Assembly (NCBI GenBank): GCA_964497585.1
Contig: CAZCDS010000057.1
Location: forward strand, 1 to 42,450
DNA length: 42,450 nt
Reading direction: 5' to 3'
DNA from: CAZCDS01 sp964497585
Lineage (GTDB): Bacteria > Desulfobacterota > Desulfomonilia > Desulfomonilales > Desulfomonilaceae
Below are positions 25,011-33,644 of this stretch, one piece after another. The notes under the pieces were generated by a model. That model saw only the letters and a list, made by a program, of their open reading frames with translations. It was not told the DNA's origin and did not search any database. Every line of letters begins with the position of its first letter. The stretch's first letter is position 1. The translations under genes were made by a program, and so were the position numbers.

Positions 25011-27367
25011 GCAGAGAGACAGGAGCGGAGTCCCTGATCGATTTCGTGATCGAACGACGGTATGTGTTGGTGTTCATGCTGGTCCTGATCACGCTGTTTC
25101 TTGGCGCGTTCATCCCCGGCATGAGACCGGACACGAGCTTCGAATCGACCATCTCACCTACTTCACGGACGTTCAAGGTGTACAGGAGATTCCTCGAGGT
25201 CTTCGGCAACGAGGAGTTTGTGCTCATCGCGATCAAGAACACCAGCAAAGCCGGAGATCCCACGGTACTCAAGAGCTTGCAGAAGGTAACGGAAGCTCTC
25301 GGCAAACTTGACGACGTGGTTGAGGTCACGAGTCTGGCCAACCTACGGGTTTTCGCCGAAAGAAAAGGCAAGTTCGGGATGGGACCGCTCGCGGATTACA
25401 GCGGCTCCGAACCGAGGCTGCCCGGTGGAGACCGACTGGAGAAGGTCAGAAGCGGTATTCCCATGATGGATCTGCTCGTATCACCGGACATGAAAACTGT
25501 GGGAATACTCGTGAAGTTGTCGGAACACGCGAAATTCAGTCCCCCCACGGTGGAACGTCTCCTGAAAGAAATGCGGGCAGTGCTCTCCAAGTACCTTCCC
25601 GGGGATTCCGAGTTCAGAATCGTCGGCTACGCCGTACTCACGGCAGCTATCCAGAAATACAATATACAAACGGCCATATACTTTGGATTTCTCTGTTTGG
25701 TTGTGGCGATAGCAGTTTCGATCTACATCTTCAAGAGCATAAGAGCCACCCTGATCACCATAGCGGTGATCGTCATGAGCAATATCTGGATAGTGGGTAT
25801 AATGGTCCTGGCCGACATCAGGATCAACTCGGTAACCTGTCTGGCGACCGGTCTCGTACTGATCGTCAGCGTTGCCGCGGTCATTCACATCGTCACTCAT
25901 TTTAACGAGCGCATTCGACACACGACTGACCGCGTGAGAGCCGCCAAAGAAGCGCTGGGGATCGTGGGGCGTCCCTGTCTCATGTGCTCACTCACGACCG
26001 GGACGGGATTCGCCAGCATCATGGTTTCGTCGATTCCCATGGTGAGACAGCTCGGCCTGATCATGTCGCTGGCCGTAATGGTATCGTACATTCTCGCGAT
26101 CGTTATAACGCCAACCCTTCTCATCCTTTGGGGAGCCCCGACCGAACGGGCGTACAAGCGCATGGCCGGTGATTGGGTTGCGGTGGCCTACGATAAAATG
26201 GAACACTTCGTCTTCCGGCACCATGTGCTGTGGGCTTGGATCGGCCTGCTCCTTGTGGCCGTCATGGTAGCGGGTGCTCCGCGGATCCACAGCGGAACCC
26301 AGCTCTCGAAGATGTTGGCCGATTCGACCAAAGAGATCCAGGATGTCCGGTTCGTAGAGAAGAACCTTGCCAAGGTACACTCCGTCGAACTCATGATCGA
26401 GGGTGACGACAATACTTTCAAGCGACCGGAAGTCTGGAAAAAGATCAGCGATATGGAAAAGAGGATCCGGGCCGTACCTGGGGTGGTGCGAACCGATTCT
26501 CCCCTGCACCTGCTCGAGTACCTCCAGAGTCTGGTTTCAGAGCCAGGAACCCCCTCTGAAGCGCTCTTCACCAATCCCACGCTGATTCCGCAACTCTTGC
26601 AGGTGATAACCTTCAGCTCCGCGGGCAAGGAGATGCTTGCTCGATATGTTGGTCCCGACCTGGGCAAGGTACGTATCGGAGTGCGCATCATCGAGTCCGG
26701 ACCTTACTCGGTCGGCAGTATCATCGACAGAATACGAAAGATCGCGAGAAGCGAGATGAAGGGAATCGCGAGCGTTCACGTAACAGGGCAGCTCGCGGTA
26801 TTCAATTCGGAGACATCCGATCTTGTTCGGGCTCAAGTTTTCTCTCTTCTCATCGCTCTTTCCTGTATCACCCTCCTGATGATCATACAGTTCCGGTCGA
26901 TCTTGCTGGGAATACTCAGCCTCGTTCCCAACGTGTTTCCATTAGTGGTTATCTTTGGCATCATGGGGTGGTTCGGGATCTACCTGGACAGCGTGACTAT
27001 CTTTGCCGCAACAGTCTCGATCGGACTCTCGGTAGACGATACGATTCATTACCTGACGCAGTTGAGGAGGGAGATCCTAGCACGCGGAGAGACCATGGAC
27101 ATCGAGAAATGCCTTGCGGAGGCTTACCACGTTACGGCAAAAGCGCTGATATCTACGTCTGCTGTTCTTTTCTTCGGCTTTGCCACCCTGGTGGTCTCAC
27201 CCTTCCGACCCGTCATCTTCTTCGGTATGCTCGGTTCCGCGGCCATCCTTGCGGCGCTTGCCGGAGACCTCATCTTCATGCCGTCTTTCATTCTGTCATT
27301 CAAACCTTTCAGGAGACTGGTAAGGCGAGAGATGGCCGTGACCGTGAGGGCGACCGGCGGGGAATAA
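25007..27367 (+). CDS. MMPL/RND-family transporter (HpnN-like)
   Basis: A 786-residue inner-membrane protein with the two-fold RND layout: TM1 near residues 18-38, a large periplasmic loop to about 215, TM2-6 to about 390, TM7 near 410-430, a second loop, and TM8-12 to about 770. The conserved SIGLSVDDTIHYLTQLRRE in the second half and the VSYILAIVITPTLLI segment are typical of the MMPL branch, which exports lipids or hopanoids using the proton gradient. No outer-membrane or adaptor gene is adjacent, which also fits MMPL-type rather than tripartite RND pumps. The substrate is unknown; the lipase-like neighbour hints at a lipid. Confidence 0.88.
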   Translation: MSRETGAESLIDFVIERRYVLVFMLVLITLFLGAFIPGMRPDTSFESTISPTSRTFKVYRRFLEVFGNEEFVLIAIKNTSKAGDPTVLKSLQKVTEALGKLDDVVEVTSLANLRVFAERKGKFGMGPLADYSGSEPRLPGGDRLEKVRSGIPMMDLLVSPDMKTVGILVKLSEHAKFSPPTVERLLKEMRAVLSKYLPGDSEFRIVGYAVLTAAIQKYNIQTAIYFGFLCLVVAIAVSIYIFKSIRATLITIAVIVMSNIWIVGIMVLADIRINSVTCLATGLVLIVSVAAVIHIVTHFNERIRHTTDRVRAAKEALGIVGRPCLMCSLTTGTGFASIMVSSIPMVRQLGLIMSLAVMVSYILAIVITPTLLILWGAPTERAYKRMAGDWVAVAYDKMEHFVFRHHVLWAWIGLLLVAVMVAGAPRIHSGTQLSKMLADSTKEIQDVRFVEKNLAKVHSVELMIEGDDNTFKRPEVWKKISDMEKRIRAVPGVVRTDSPLHLLEYLQSLVSEPGTPSEALFTNPTLIPQLLQVITFSSAGKEMLARYVGPDLGKVRIGVRIIESGPYSVGSIIDRIRKIARSEMKGIASVHVTGQLAVFNSETSDLVRAQVFSLLIALSCITLLMIIQFRSILLGILSLVPNVFPLVVIFGIMGWFGIYLDSVTIFAATVSIGLSVDDTIHYLTQLRREILARGETMDIEKCLAEAYHVTAKALISTSAVLFFGFATLVVSPFRPVIFFGMLGSAAILAALAGDLIFMPSFILSFKPFRRLVRREMAVTVRATGGE

Positions 27368-27584
27368 ACCAACGTTGACAAAGGGCCGTCGGGAAGATCG
27401 CGCGGGGGAGCATCCCACCGCGGAAAGGTGAAGGAGACAGGAGATCGACTCTTGTGTGCTGTTCACGGACCGCGCGCCGGAGCAGAAGGCCGCAACTGCC
27501 GAACACCGGGGCATTTGACATCAATTGGAAGGCGAGTAAGCTTTTTCTAGATTGAAGATCACGCAGGACGGGATGGACCGAGGC

Positions 27585-28418
27585 ATGGAAATCCAGAAAC
27601 GAAAACTGGGCCGTTCAGGGGTCGAAGTGACCATTATGGGCCTCGGCGGTGAGGGCGTGCTTAGGACGTTCGGTCACGAGCGAGAAGCCTACCGACTCAT
27701 CAATCGGGCAATCGACCTTGGAATCAACTACTTCGAATCCGCCCGGGCATATTCGGGAAGCGAATCGTACTACGGATCCGCGCTCAAGCAGCGGCGTGAG
27801 GGAATATTCCTCACGAGCAAATCCCACGCGAGAGACCGGGACGGCGCGGCCTCCCACCTGGAAGCTACCCTGAGGAATATGAAGACCGACCACCTCGACC
27901 TGTGGCAGGTGCACGACGTGCGGAGCGTCACGGACATCGAGCGGATCTTCGGTCCCGGAGGCGCCATAGAAGCATTTGATGAAGCCAAGAGGAAGGGCCT
28001 GACCCGATTCGTCGGCGTAACGGGACATCACGATCCGGATGTCCTGAGGCGCTGTCTTGACCTGTACGACTTCGATACGGTTCTTTTGCCGGTGAATCCC
28101 GCGGAACCTGCATTCAGCAGCTTCATCGACGAGGTAATCCCTGCGGCCGAAGCCATGGGAATGGGGATAATCGGCATGAAGATCTACTTTCGGGGCTTTG
28201 CGTCCAAGCTCCCCTGGTACCAGGGTATGGAGCCCTTTTTCCGGTTTGCCCTATCGCACAACATTTCCACTGCAGTAATCGGGTGCGATTCGATCGCTCA
28301 ACTCGAAGAGAACGTCGGTTTTGCCCGTGTCTTCGCTCCTATGCCGGGAATAGAGATGGAACAACTCACAACTCAGGTCGCACCTCATGCCCGCTCCCTC
28401 ATGTACTACAAGCCCTGA
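27585..28418 (+). CDS. Aldo/keto reductase family protein
   Basis: A 277-residue (alpha/beta)8 NAD(P)H-dependent oxidoreductase. The start of the fold is visible as KRKLGRSGVEVTIMGLGGEG. Of the catalytic tetrad Asp/Tyr/Lys/His, Tyr56 (ARAYSGSE), Lys79 (FLTSKSH) and His110 (LWQVHDV) are present, but the Asp position is Glu51 (YFESAR). This conservative change may alter but need not abolish activity. The C-terminal AVIGCDSIAQLEENVGFA matches the cofactor-binding strand and helix. In-frame starts exist at 27552 (TTG), 27573 and 27585; 27585 is chosen for family length, with low certainty. A TTGACA stands at 27515-27520 without a good -10. Confidence 0.85.
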   Translation: MEIQKRKLGRSGVEVTIMGLGGEGVLRTFGHEREAYRLINRAIDLGINYFESARAYSGSESYYGSALKQRREGIFLTSKSHARDRDGAASHLEATLRNMKTDHLDLWQVHDVRSVTDIERIFGPGGAIEAFDEAKRKGLTRFVGVTGHHDPDVLRRCLDLYDFDTVLLPVNPAEPAFSSFIDEVIPAAEAMGMGIIGMKIYFRGFASKLPWYQGMEPFFRFALSHNISTAVIGCDSIAQLEENVGFARVFAPMPGIEMEQLTTQVAPHARSLMYYKP

Positions 28419-28552
28419 CATGCGCGCGGTCGATCAGTGAACGTGGCCATTAGCCGCGGAGAGATATCGGGAACAACACTAGGTTATCGCAGCGTCGTAG
28501 GAGTTGGTCTTCCTCGCGGCCCCGTCCATTTGAGTCGTCTTTCCCCTGCCCG

Positions 28553-28909
28553 TCAATAGTTGAAAATCCGAGAATCGGTAGCCAAAGAGACAAGGGTATC
28601 GGCCTCCGCGATTTCCGCGGTGCTTATGAGATCTTCCTCTTTGATTTGCCGGACCTCCACACAGGGACGACAGAGGTACACCGGAACATTTTCCTCAAGG
28701 AGAACGTCCAAATAGTCCTTCATCTCATCCCCGGCCATTGACACGACATATTGCGCCATGCCTTTCTTGCCGAAAACCACGGCTTCATCCGTAAGGAAGA
28801 TGTTCACCTCGTGACCCTTCTGCTTTGCCGTGGCAGCTACCATCATGCAGCGTGTGGGCTTGGATGGGTCGTGAGGTCCTGTACCGAGAACAAACAAGAA
28901 TTTCGCCAT
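28553..28909 (-). CDS. DsrE-family protein (small)
   Basis: A 118-residue cytoplasmic protein of the DsrE/F-like fold. It begins AKFLFVLGTGPHDPSKPTRC and has the expected second strand KGHEVNIFLTDEAVVF. A Cys pair in VYLCRPCVEVRQI lies where DsrE-type proteins carry their sulfur-relay cysteine. It could accept persulfide sulfur, as DsrE/TusD proteins do, but the partner is unknown. AAGGAGA is ideally placed before the ATG at 28909-28907; the longer frame adds only unsupported residues. It lies downstream of a second DsrE-like gene on the same strand (72 nt gap), so the pair is probably one operon. Confidence 0.85.
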   Translation of the reverse strand: MAKFLFVLGTGPHDPSKPTRCMMVAATAKQKGHEVNIFLTDEAVVFGKKGMAQYVVSMAGDEMKDYLDVLLEENVPVYLCRPCVEVRQIKEEDLISTAEIAEADTLVSLATDSRIFNY

Positions 28910-28981
28910 TTTTGTCTCCTTTCGTGACGGGTGATCCGCTGGGCACACCGGCGGGATTCATCAAAGACCATCGGCACGGCC

Positions 28982-29431
28982 TCAGGTGAACATGCAAAGA
29001 TCGGAATTGACGGCCAATTTTAGGAACTCTTCTGCATTGGCTATCTCCACTCCCTCGATGAAGTCCCCCTCGTCGAGCTGGAACATGGCCGCGGCCATGT
29101 GGCAGCCGATCAGTTTGACCCCCTCGAGCTGGCACATCTCCAGCAAATCGGCCAGATCCGGCAATTCAGCTTTTTCGATCTTCTTCTTCATGATCCCGGT
29201 GGCGAGCTGAGACATGCCGGGTATCGCTCCCAGCGTACCGGCCGGATAGAACCGCAGCTTCTCGGCAAATCCCTTTCGGATCACATTCAGCCCGCTGAAG
29301 GTGTAGTAGATTGTCGCCTCCATCCCCATCCGCACAGCATTGATTGCTAATACTGCCGACGGGTACGCCCCATCGAGGGAGTCGTGGGAACACACCACCG
29401 AAAGCTTTTTGCCCTTGGTCTCTTTACTCAT
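28982..29431 (-). CDS. DsrE/DsrF/DrsH-like family protein (DsrE3 type)
   Basis: A 149-residue protein of the DsrE3-like group. Family marks are CSHDSLDGAYPSAVLAINA, MGMEATIYYTFSGLNVI and the conserved Cys in VKLIGCHMAAAMF, with another Cys about ten residues before (EMCQLEG). The motif-bearing Cys is the thiol or persulfide site in relatives involved in thiosulfate and sulfane sulfur transfer. No TusA or DsrF/H gene is next to it. AGGAGAGGAGG precedes the ATG at 29431. It is first in a probable two-gene operon with the smaller DsrE-family gene. Confidence 0.88.
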   Translation of the reverse strand: MSKETKGKKLSVVCSHDSLDGAYPSAVLAINAVRMGMEATIYYTFSGLNVIRKGFAEKLRFYPAGTLGAIPGMSQLATGIMKKKIEKAELPDLADLLEMCQLEGVKLIGCHMAAAMFQLDEGDFIEGVEIANAEEFLKLAVNSDLCMFT

Positions 29432-29815
29432 CTGAAGCCTCCTCTCCTGTCGATTTCCCCTCGAGGTCACCGCCCCGAGTGATCGGTCTGGCCTTCATTA
29501 GCGGCCCAGGTCATCTACATCTACACATCCATATATCTCCATTATGACATCTAGTATGACGTACTATTGAGAACGGGGCAAGCATTTCTTGATAAAAAAA
29601 ATAAAGATCACCCATTTCGTTCCATAGCGGTCTCGGAGAATTAGTGCTGGCGGTATCGACCGAGGGTAAAGGTGCACATGAGTAGCTGTAGGCAAGCAGG
29701 AGGACACACGCCCGGTGGCCGGAGAAATGAGCCCCCGTAGACACCTTTGAAGAGGGACTCATGTCAGTCGTTTGTGTCAGTGCTGGATCGGAGCAGACAC
29801 AGGCAGGTTGGACAC
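29432..29815. other. Intergenic region between the DsrE pair and the APH gene
   Basis: About 384 nt, more AT-rich than its surroundings near 29510-29620. It must hold the promoter of the DsrE pair, and a TTGCCC/CATACT pair on the minus strand with 17-nt spacing is a weak candidate. No gene-like open frame or T-tailed hairpin was seen. Confidence 0.4.
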
Positions 29816-30883
29816 TCAGAGCCCAGACGTTTCGATCACGGATCGGCCCGCCTCATCGAGCGCATTGACTGCGTGGATGAGCATCTTGAAGCGTTCGTCC
29901 TTGGTCTGGCCGTGGTAGTACCGATAGTAGATCTGTTGGCAGATGACGGCCAACCGAAAGAGACCGAAGCAATAGTAAAAGTCGAAGTTGGGCATCTCTC
30001 GGCCAGATGCCGTGCTGTACCACTCGACCATTTCGTTTCTGGTGGGAAGCCCTTTGAGATCCGCGGGCACGAGCCTTACAAGATGGCGGCCCGGAGGATC
30101 GTCATCCTGAATCCAATAGGCCATGGAGTTGCCGAAATCCATGAGTGGATCGCCAATGGTAGCCATTTCCCAGTCGAGCACGCCGATGATCCTCATGGGG
30201 TCGTTCTCGTCGAGGACCACATTGTCAAGGCGGAAGTCGTTGTGGATCACTCCGGGGGTCGGGCTGTCAGGAGGCATCTTCTCCGCAACCCAGGCCATGA
30301 CCCCTTCGCAGTCAGGCGCGTCGGGAGTTCGCGCTGCTCGGTAGCGTTTGGCCCATCCGGCCACTTGCCGCTCCACATATCCCTCGGCTTTGCCGAAATC
30401 GCCGAGGCCGATATGCTCGTAGTCGATGGAGTGCAGCTCCACGTGGACGTCCAGGAGCCTCCGACAGAGTCGCCGAGCCTGGTCGGTGGTAAACTCGAGT
30501 CCCTCGGGCAGCTCTCGCCGCAGAATGATACCCTTCACTCGCTCCATGACATAGAAAGGAGACCCGATGATGGAAGTATCTTCCGTGTAGAGATACGGCT
30601 CGGGGCAGTAGGGAAAGACGGGGCGCAGCGCTTTGAGCATGCGGTACTCTCGGCCCATGTCGTGAGCCGTTTTGGCCTTGGTTCCGAAGGGAGGTCGACG
30701 CAGTACGAACTCCGCGTCACCCACTGCCACCCAATAGGTGAGATTTGAGAAGCCGCTTGGGAACTGTCGAATTGCCACGCTTCCTGAAAGACCGGGGATG
30801 GAATCCTTGAGGAATTCCTCAATCTTGGCGGCATCCAGCTCCTCGCCTTTTCTCACGGCCCTGGGCTTGTCAGTGAAGTCCAT
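29816..30883 (-). CDS. APH-type phosphotransferase, probable 4-hydroxyacyl-CoA kinase
   Basis: A 355-residue kinase of the aminoglycoside-phosphotransferase fold. The nucleotide loop FPSGFSNLTYWV and the Lys/Arg strand FVLRRPP are near the start. The catalytic loop VIHNDFRLDNVVLD and the metal Asp in GVLDWEMATIGDPLMDFG are intact. This subgroup forms the N-terminal domain of mitochondrial ACAD10/ACAD11 and includes Pseudomonas LvaA, which phosphorylates 4-hydroxyacyl-CoA. An ACAD10/11-like dehydrogenase lies two genes upstream, which supports that role. AAAGGGG 8 nt before the ATG at 30883 fixes the start, 14 nt inside the TetR gene. No aminoglycoside resistance function is implied. Confidence 0.85.
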   Translation of the reverse strand: MDFTDKPRAVRKGEELDAAKIEEFLKDSIPGLSGSVAIRQFPSGFSNLTYWVAVGDAEFVLRRPPFGTKAKTAHDMGREYRMLKALRPVFPYCPEPYLYTEDTSIIGSPFYVMERVKGIILRRELPEGLEFTTDQARRLCRRLLDVHVELHSIDYEHIGLGDFGKAEGYVERQVAGWAKRYRAARTPDAPDCEGVMAWVAEKMPPDSPTPGVIHNDFRLDNVVLDENDPMRIIGVLDWEMATIGDPLMDFGNSMAYWIQDDDPPGRHLVRLVPADLKGLPTRNEMVEWYSTASGREMPNFDFYYCFGLFRLAVICQQIYYRYYHGQTKDERFKMLIHAVNALDEAGRSVIETSGL

Positions 30884-31601
30884 CCGGATAACCCCTTTGT
30901 GCATCCACGTGCAGCGGTTCGGACTTCAGATAATAGGCGTCGATGAAATCCAATACGAATCCGGCGTACCTGTCAACAGGAATGTTCCGCATTGCGTACT
31001 TCTTCCTCTTGAGATACCAGTCTTGGAGCATGGCCTTTACCAATGCAGCAGCCAGAAGGTGGTCCCGTGCCCGAAAAACGCCGGCATCTTCACCCTCGGC
31101 AAGTATATCAGCGATGATCTTCTCGGTGTAGAGTTCGCTTGCGACGGCCTTGTCTCGCTCCGCCCTGGAGAGGTTCTTCGCCTCCATGTACGAGAAGTAG
31201 AACCACGGGAGCATGGCTTCGCTCAAATACAGGTGCGTTCTAATTGCGGTTCGCAGTTTCTCAGCAGGGTCCTCTTCTGCTCGGACGAATTCCTCGAGGA
31301 TGCCCATGGTAATCGACCGCCCATGGCTCTGGAGCATCTCCAAGAGTTCTTCCTTGCTCGAAAAATAGGCATAGAGTGCGCCCACGCTCAGACCGCTCTT
31401 CCGGCTGAGGTCACGCATGCTCATGGCCTGGAATCCCTTTTTGTTACTGATTGCCAGGGTCGCGTCGAATATTCGCTGAAGATTCTTGACGACGGTCTTT
31501 TCTTTCTTTATCCGTATGGTCTTGCGGTTCCGGGCAAAGGTCTCCCTGCAGCTATCCTGCTTGGAGACCTTCACCAATTGTTTAAACTCAGCGTAGTTCA
31601 T
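30870..31601 (-). CDS. TetR/AcrR-family regulator
   Basis: A 243-residue repressor. The helix-turn-helix spans about residues 45-90 (LQRIFDATLAISNKKG, MSMRDLSRKSGLSVGALYAYF, SSKEELLEML). An unusually long basic N-terminal extension of about 40 residues precedes it. The C-terminal domain (AMLPWFYFSYMEAKNL, AALVKAMLQDWYLK) is typical of acyl-CoA-responsive TetR members. The frame is open to 31724, but that start would overlap the dehydrogenase gene; ATG 31601 is preferred although its ribosome site is mediocre. It overlaps the kinase gene by 14 nt. A palindrome in front of the operon (33694-33703) is a likely binding site. Confidence 0.87.
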   Translation of the reverse strand: MNYAEFKQLVKVSKQDSCRETFARNRKTIRIKKEKTVVKNLQRIFDATLAISNKKGFQAMSMRDLSRKSGLSVGALYAYFSSKEELLEMLQSHGRSITMGILEEFVRAEEDPAEKLRTAIRTHLYLSEAMLPWFYFSYMEAKNLSRAERDKAVASELYTEKIIADILAEGEDAGVFRARDHLLAAALVKAMLQDWYLKRKKYAMRNIPVDRYAGFVLDFIDAYYLKSEPLHVDAQRGYPDGLH

Positions 31602-31689
31602 CTCTTGCAGGCTCTCCGGTACGGTTCCGCCGGTTGACAAAGCCCTGCTCGGCAGACTCTGCAGACTCTCCTGCGTCCTTCGGCCGCTT

Positions 31690-32907
31690 CTAGACGCTCG
31701 AGCCCAGTCCATGCTTCTCAGCATATTCTCTCAGGATTCGTCTGGCCACGGAGAGTTTGTGCACCTCGTCTACGCCGTCATAGATCCGCGCGGCTCGCTC
31801 GTACCGAAATAACCACGACAGAATCGTGTCATCACTCATGCCGAGCCCGCCGTGCACCTGCAGAGCCCGATCGACAACCTTTTGGAGAACATTTGCCGCG
31901 AAGAACTTGATGAGAGATATCTCTTCCCGGGACGCCTTGAGTCCGAGAGTCTGCATCTTCCAGGCCGCGTGGAGGACCATCAGTCTCGCGGCCTGAATGT
32001 CCGCGGCGCACTCGGCAATCCAGGTTTGTATGATCTGCCGGGTCGCCAAGGTCTTATTCGGGGCGATGATGCGCTTCTGTGCCCTGTCGCACATCAGTGA
32101 AAATGCTCGATTGCACTGTCCGATCCACCTCATGCAGTGATGGATCCTGCCCGGACCGAGGCGTTCCTGAGCAATGACGAAGCCCGCCCCCTCCTGGCCC
32201 AGGAGATTCTTCTGCGGGACCCGACACGACTGATAGAGTATTTCAGCATGACTGTGCCAGTCGTTGCCCTCGTGCCCCATGATAGAGATATTCCGAACGC
32301 GATTGAAGCCCGGTGTGTCCGTGGGGACGATGATCATGCTCGCTTGCAGGTACTGCGGATTCTCAGGGTTGGTAACAGCCATGACGACCGCGAACTGCGC
32401 CCCGTCGGCCGCGGTGGTATACCATTTCTGCCCGTTAATCACATAGTCCTCGCCGTCCTTGACTGCCGTTGTCTCGAGCATGGTCGGGTTCGATCCCGGC
32501 AAATCCACTTCCGTCATGGAGAAACAGCTCCGGATCTTACCTTCCACGAGGGGCCGCAGGTACGTTTCCTTTTGCTCATCAGTCCCGTACTTGTGGAGGA
32601 TCTCAATATTCGCCGCATCAGGAGCGGCGCACCCAAAGACGTAGTGGCCGATGGGAGTGCGGCCGAGGGACTCGGACGCAAGCCCGAACTCCACAACATC
32701 CAGGCCCATTCCTCCATATTCCTCGGGATGGGGTGGAGCCCAAAGCTCCATTTGCTTGACCATCCTGCGCTTCTCTTCGAGTTCCGGGAGCATCTCTCGG
32801 AATGGACGGCGCAGAAACTCCGGTTCCAGGGGAATGAGTTCCTTGTCCACGAACTCGTCGATCATGCCGAGAATCGTCTGCATCTTTTCCGATACCTCAA
32901 AATCCAT
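31690..32907 (-). CDS. Acyl-CoA dehydrogenase of the ACAD10/11 type
   Basis: A 405-residue FAD enzyme of normal acyl-CoA dehydrogenase length. Landmarks are APPHPEEYGGMGLDVVEFGL, the substrate/flavin block FSMTEVDLPGSNPT, INGQKWYTTAADGA, and LQVHGGLGMSDDT. The catalytic-base region near the C-terminus reads ARIYDGVDEVHKLSVAR, with Asp where classical enzymes have Glu-Gly; this DG.DEVH pattern is typical of ACAD10/11-like members. With the APH-type kinase two genes downstream it forms the split equivalent of mammalian ACAD10/ACAD11. There the kinase phosphorylates a 4-hydroxyacyl-CoA and this domain eliminates phosphate. The phosphatase-like gene lies 29 nt upstream. Confidence 0.9.
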   Translation of the reverse strand: MDFEVSEKMQTILGMIDEFVDKELIPLEPEFLRRPFREMLPELEEKRRMVKQMELWAPPHPEEYGGMGLDVVEFGLASESLGRTPIGHYVFGCAAPDAANIEILHKYGTDEQKETYLRPLVEGKIRSCFSMTEVDLPGSNPTMLETTAVKDGEDYVINGQKWYTTAADGAQFAVVMAVTNPENPQYLQASMIIVPTDTPGFNRVRNISIMGHEGNDWHSHAEILYQSCRVPQKNLLGQEGAGFVIAQERLGPGRIHHCMRWIGQCNRAFSLMCDRAQKRIIAPNKTLATRQIIQTWIAECAADIQAARLMVLHAAWKMQTLGLKASREEISLIKFFAANVLQKVVDRALQVHGGLGMSDDTILSWLFRYERAARIYDGVDEVHKLSVARRILREYAEKHGLGSSV

Positions 32908-32936
32908 GACGAACTCCTTCGGGGAACAGACCGGCT

Positions 32937-33644
32937 CTAACGATAGGTTATCAAGCCGGGATCGTTACACAATTCAAGATGGGCAACGGAATTGAAGGAC
33001 ATGAGAATGGGGTCGGCTCCCCGGTATTTGAAGGTTGACACCCCGGTGTTCAGCGTCTGCAGCGCCAGCCTCAGGGCCACCTCGTCAGAAATGCCGAGCG
33101 CCATCCCGACGGTCCTGCAGATCGTTCCGCCTGACGTGAACACCACGCTTTTCCCCCTTGGGCCCATCTCCTCCATGACCCGCGTGATGCCGGTCTTCAC
33201 ACGGCGTTTGAACTCGACCCAGGACTCCACTCCGGGAACATCGTATTCCCCGGCGGCCCACCGTGTCATGGCACGTTCGAAGACCACCTCGAACGCTCTG
33301 CTGTGCGTGAACAGATTGGCCACAGCCTCCGCGATCGCGGGATCCTCCTCAATGAGGCCCGGAACCAGATGCCCGATAATGGTGTCCGCCCTATACTCGT
33401 TGAATTCGGGGAGCACCTGCAAATCCGATTCGGCCGGAGCCCCATGAAGGCGGGACATCACCGCGTGAGCCGTTGCAATTTGCCGCTGCACCTCGCCGGA
33501 ATAGAACCGCTGAAATTCCAGACCGAGATGGCCGAAGTAATCACCGAGGATATGGGCTTGTCTGATCCCCAGGGGTGAAAGGCGGTCGTATTCCGTCGCG
33601 CCGAACGATGCCTGTGAATGCCTGACCAGGTAGAGAGTCCCCAT
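32937..33644 (-). CDS. Histidine-phosphatase (PGAM) superfamily protein with altered active site
   Basis: A 235-residue protein starting MGTLYLVRHSQASFG, the phosphohistidine RHG motif in the form RHS. Next come YDRLSPLGIRQAHIL and a YSGEVQRQIATAHAV helix typical of the branch. The second catalytic histidine, normally in a 'vsHgg' strand, is replaced: the strand reads SVVFTSGGTICRT. Phosphatase activity is therefore uncertain; it may act on a CoA-linked phosphate or be a binding protein. ATG 33644 is chosen because the protein then starts exactly at the motif; 71 extra upstream residues in the open frame look non-homologous. It is first in the operon with the ACAD10/11-type gene. Confidence 0.8.
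   Translation of the reverse strand: MGTLYLVRHSQASFGATEYDRLSPLGIRQAHILGDYFGHLGLEFQRFYSGEVQRQIATAHAVMSRLHGAPAESDLQVLPEFNEYRADTIIGHLVPGLIEEDPAIAEAVANLFTHSRAFEVVFERAMTRWAAGEYDVPGVESWVEFKRRVKTGITRVMEEMGPRGKSVVFTSGGTICRTVGMALGISDEVALRLALQTLNTGVSTFKYRGADPILMSFNSVAHLELCNDPGLITYR

Noticed and set aside
29816..30883. Aminoglycoside-resistance phosphotransferase
   Set aside because: Shares the APH fold, but the context with an ACAD10/11-type dehydrogenase points to acyl-CoA metabolism instead.
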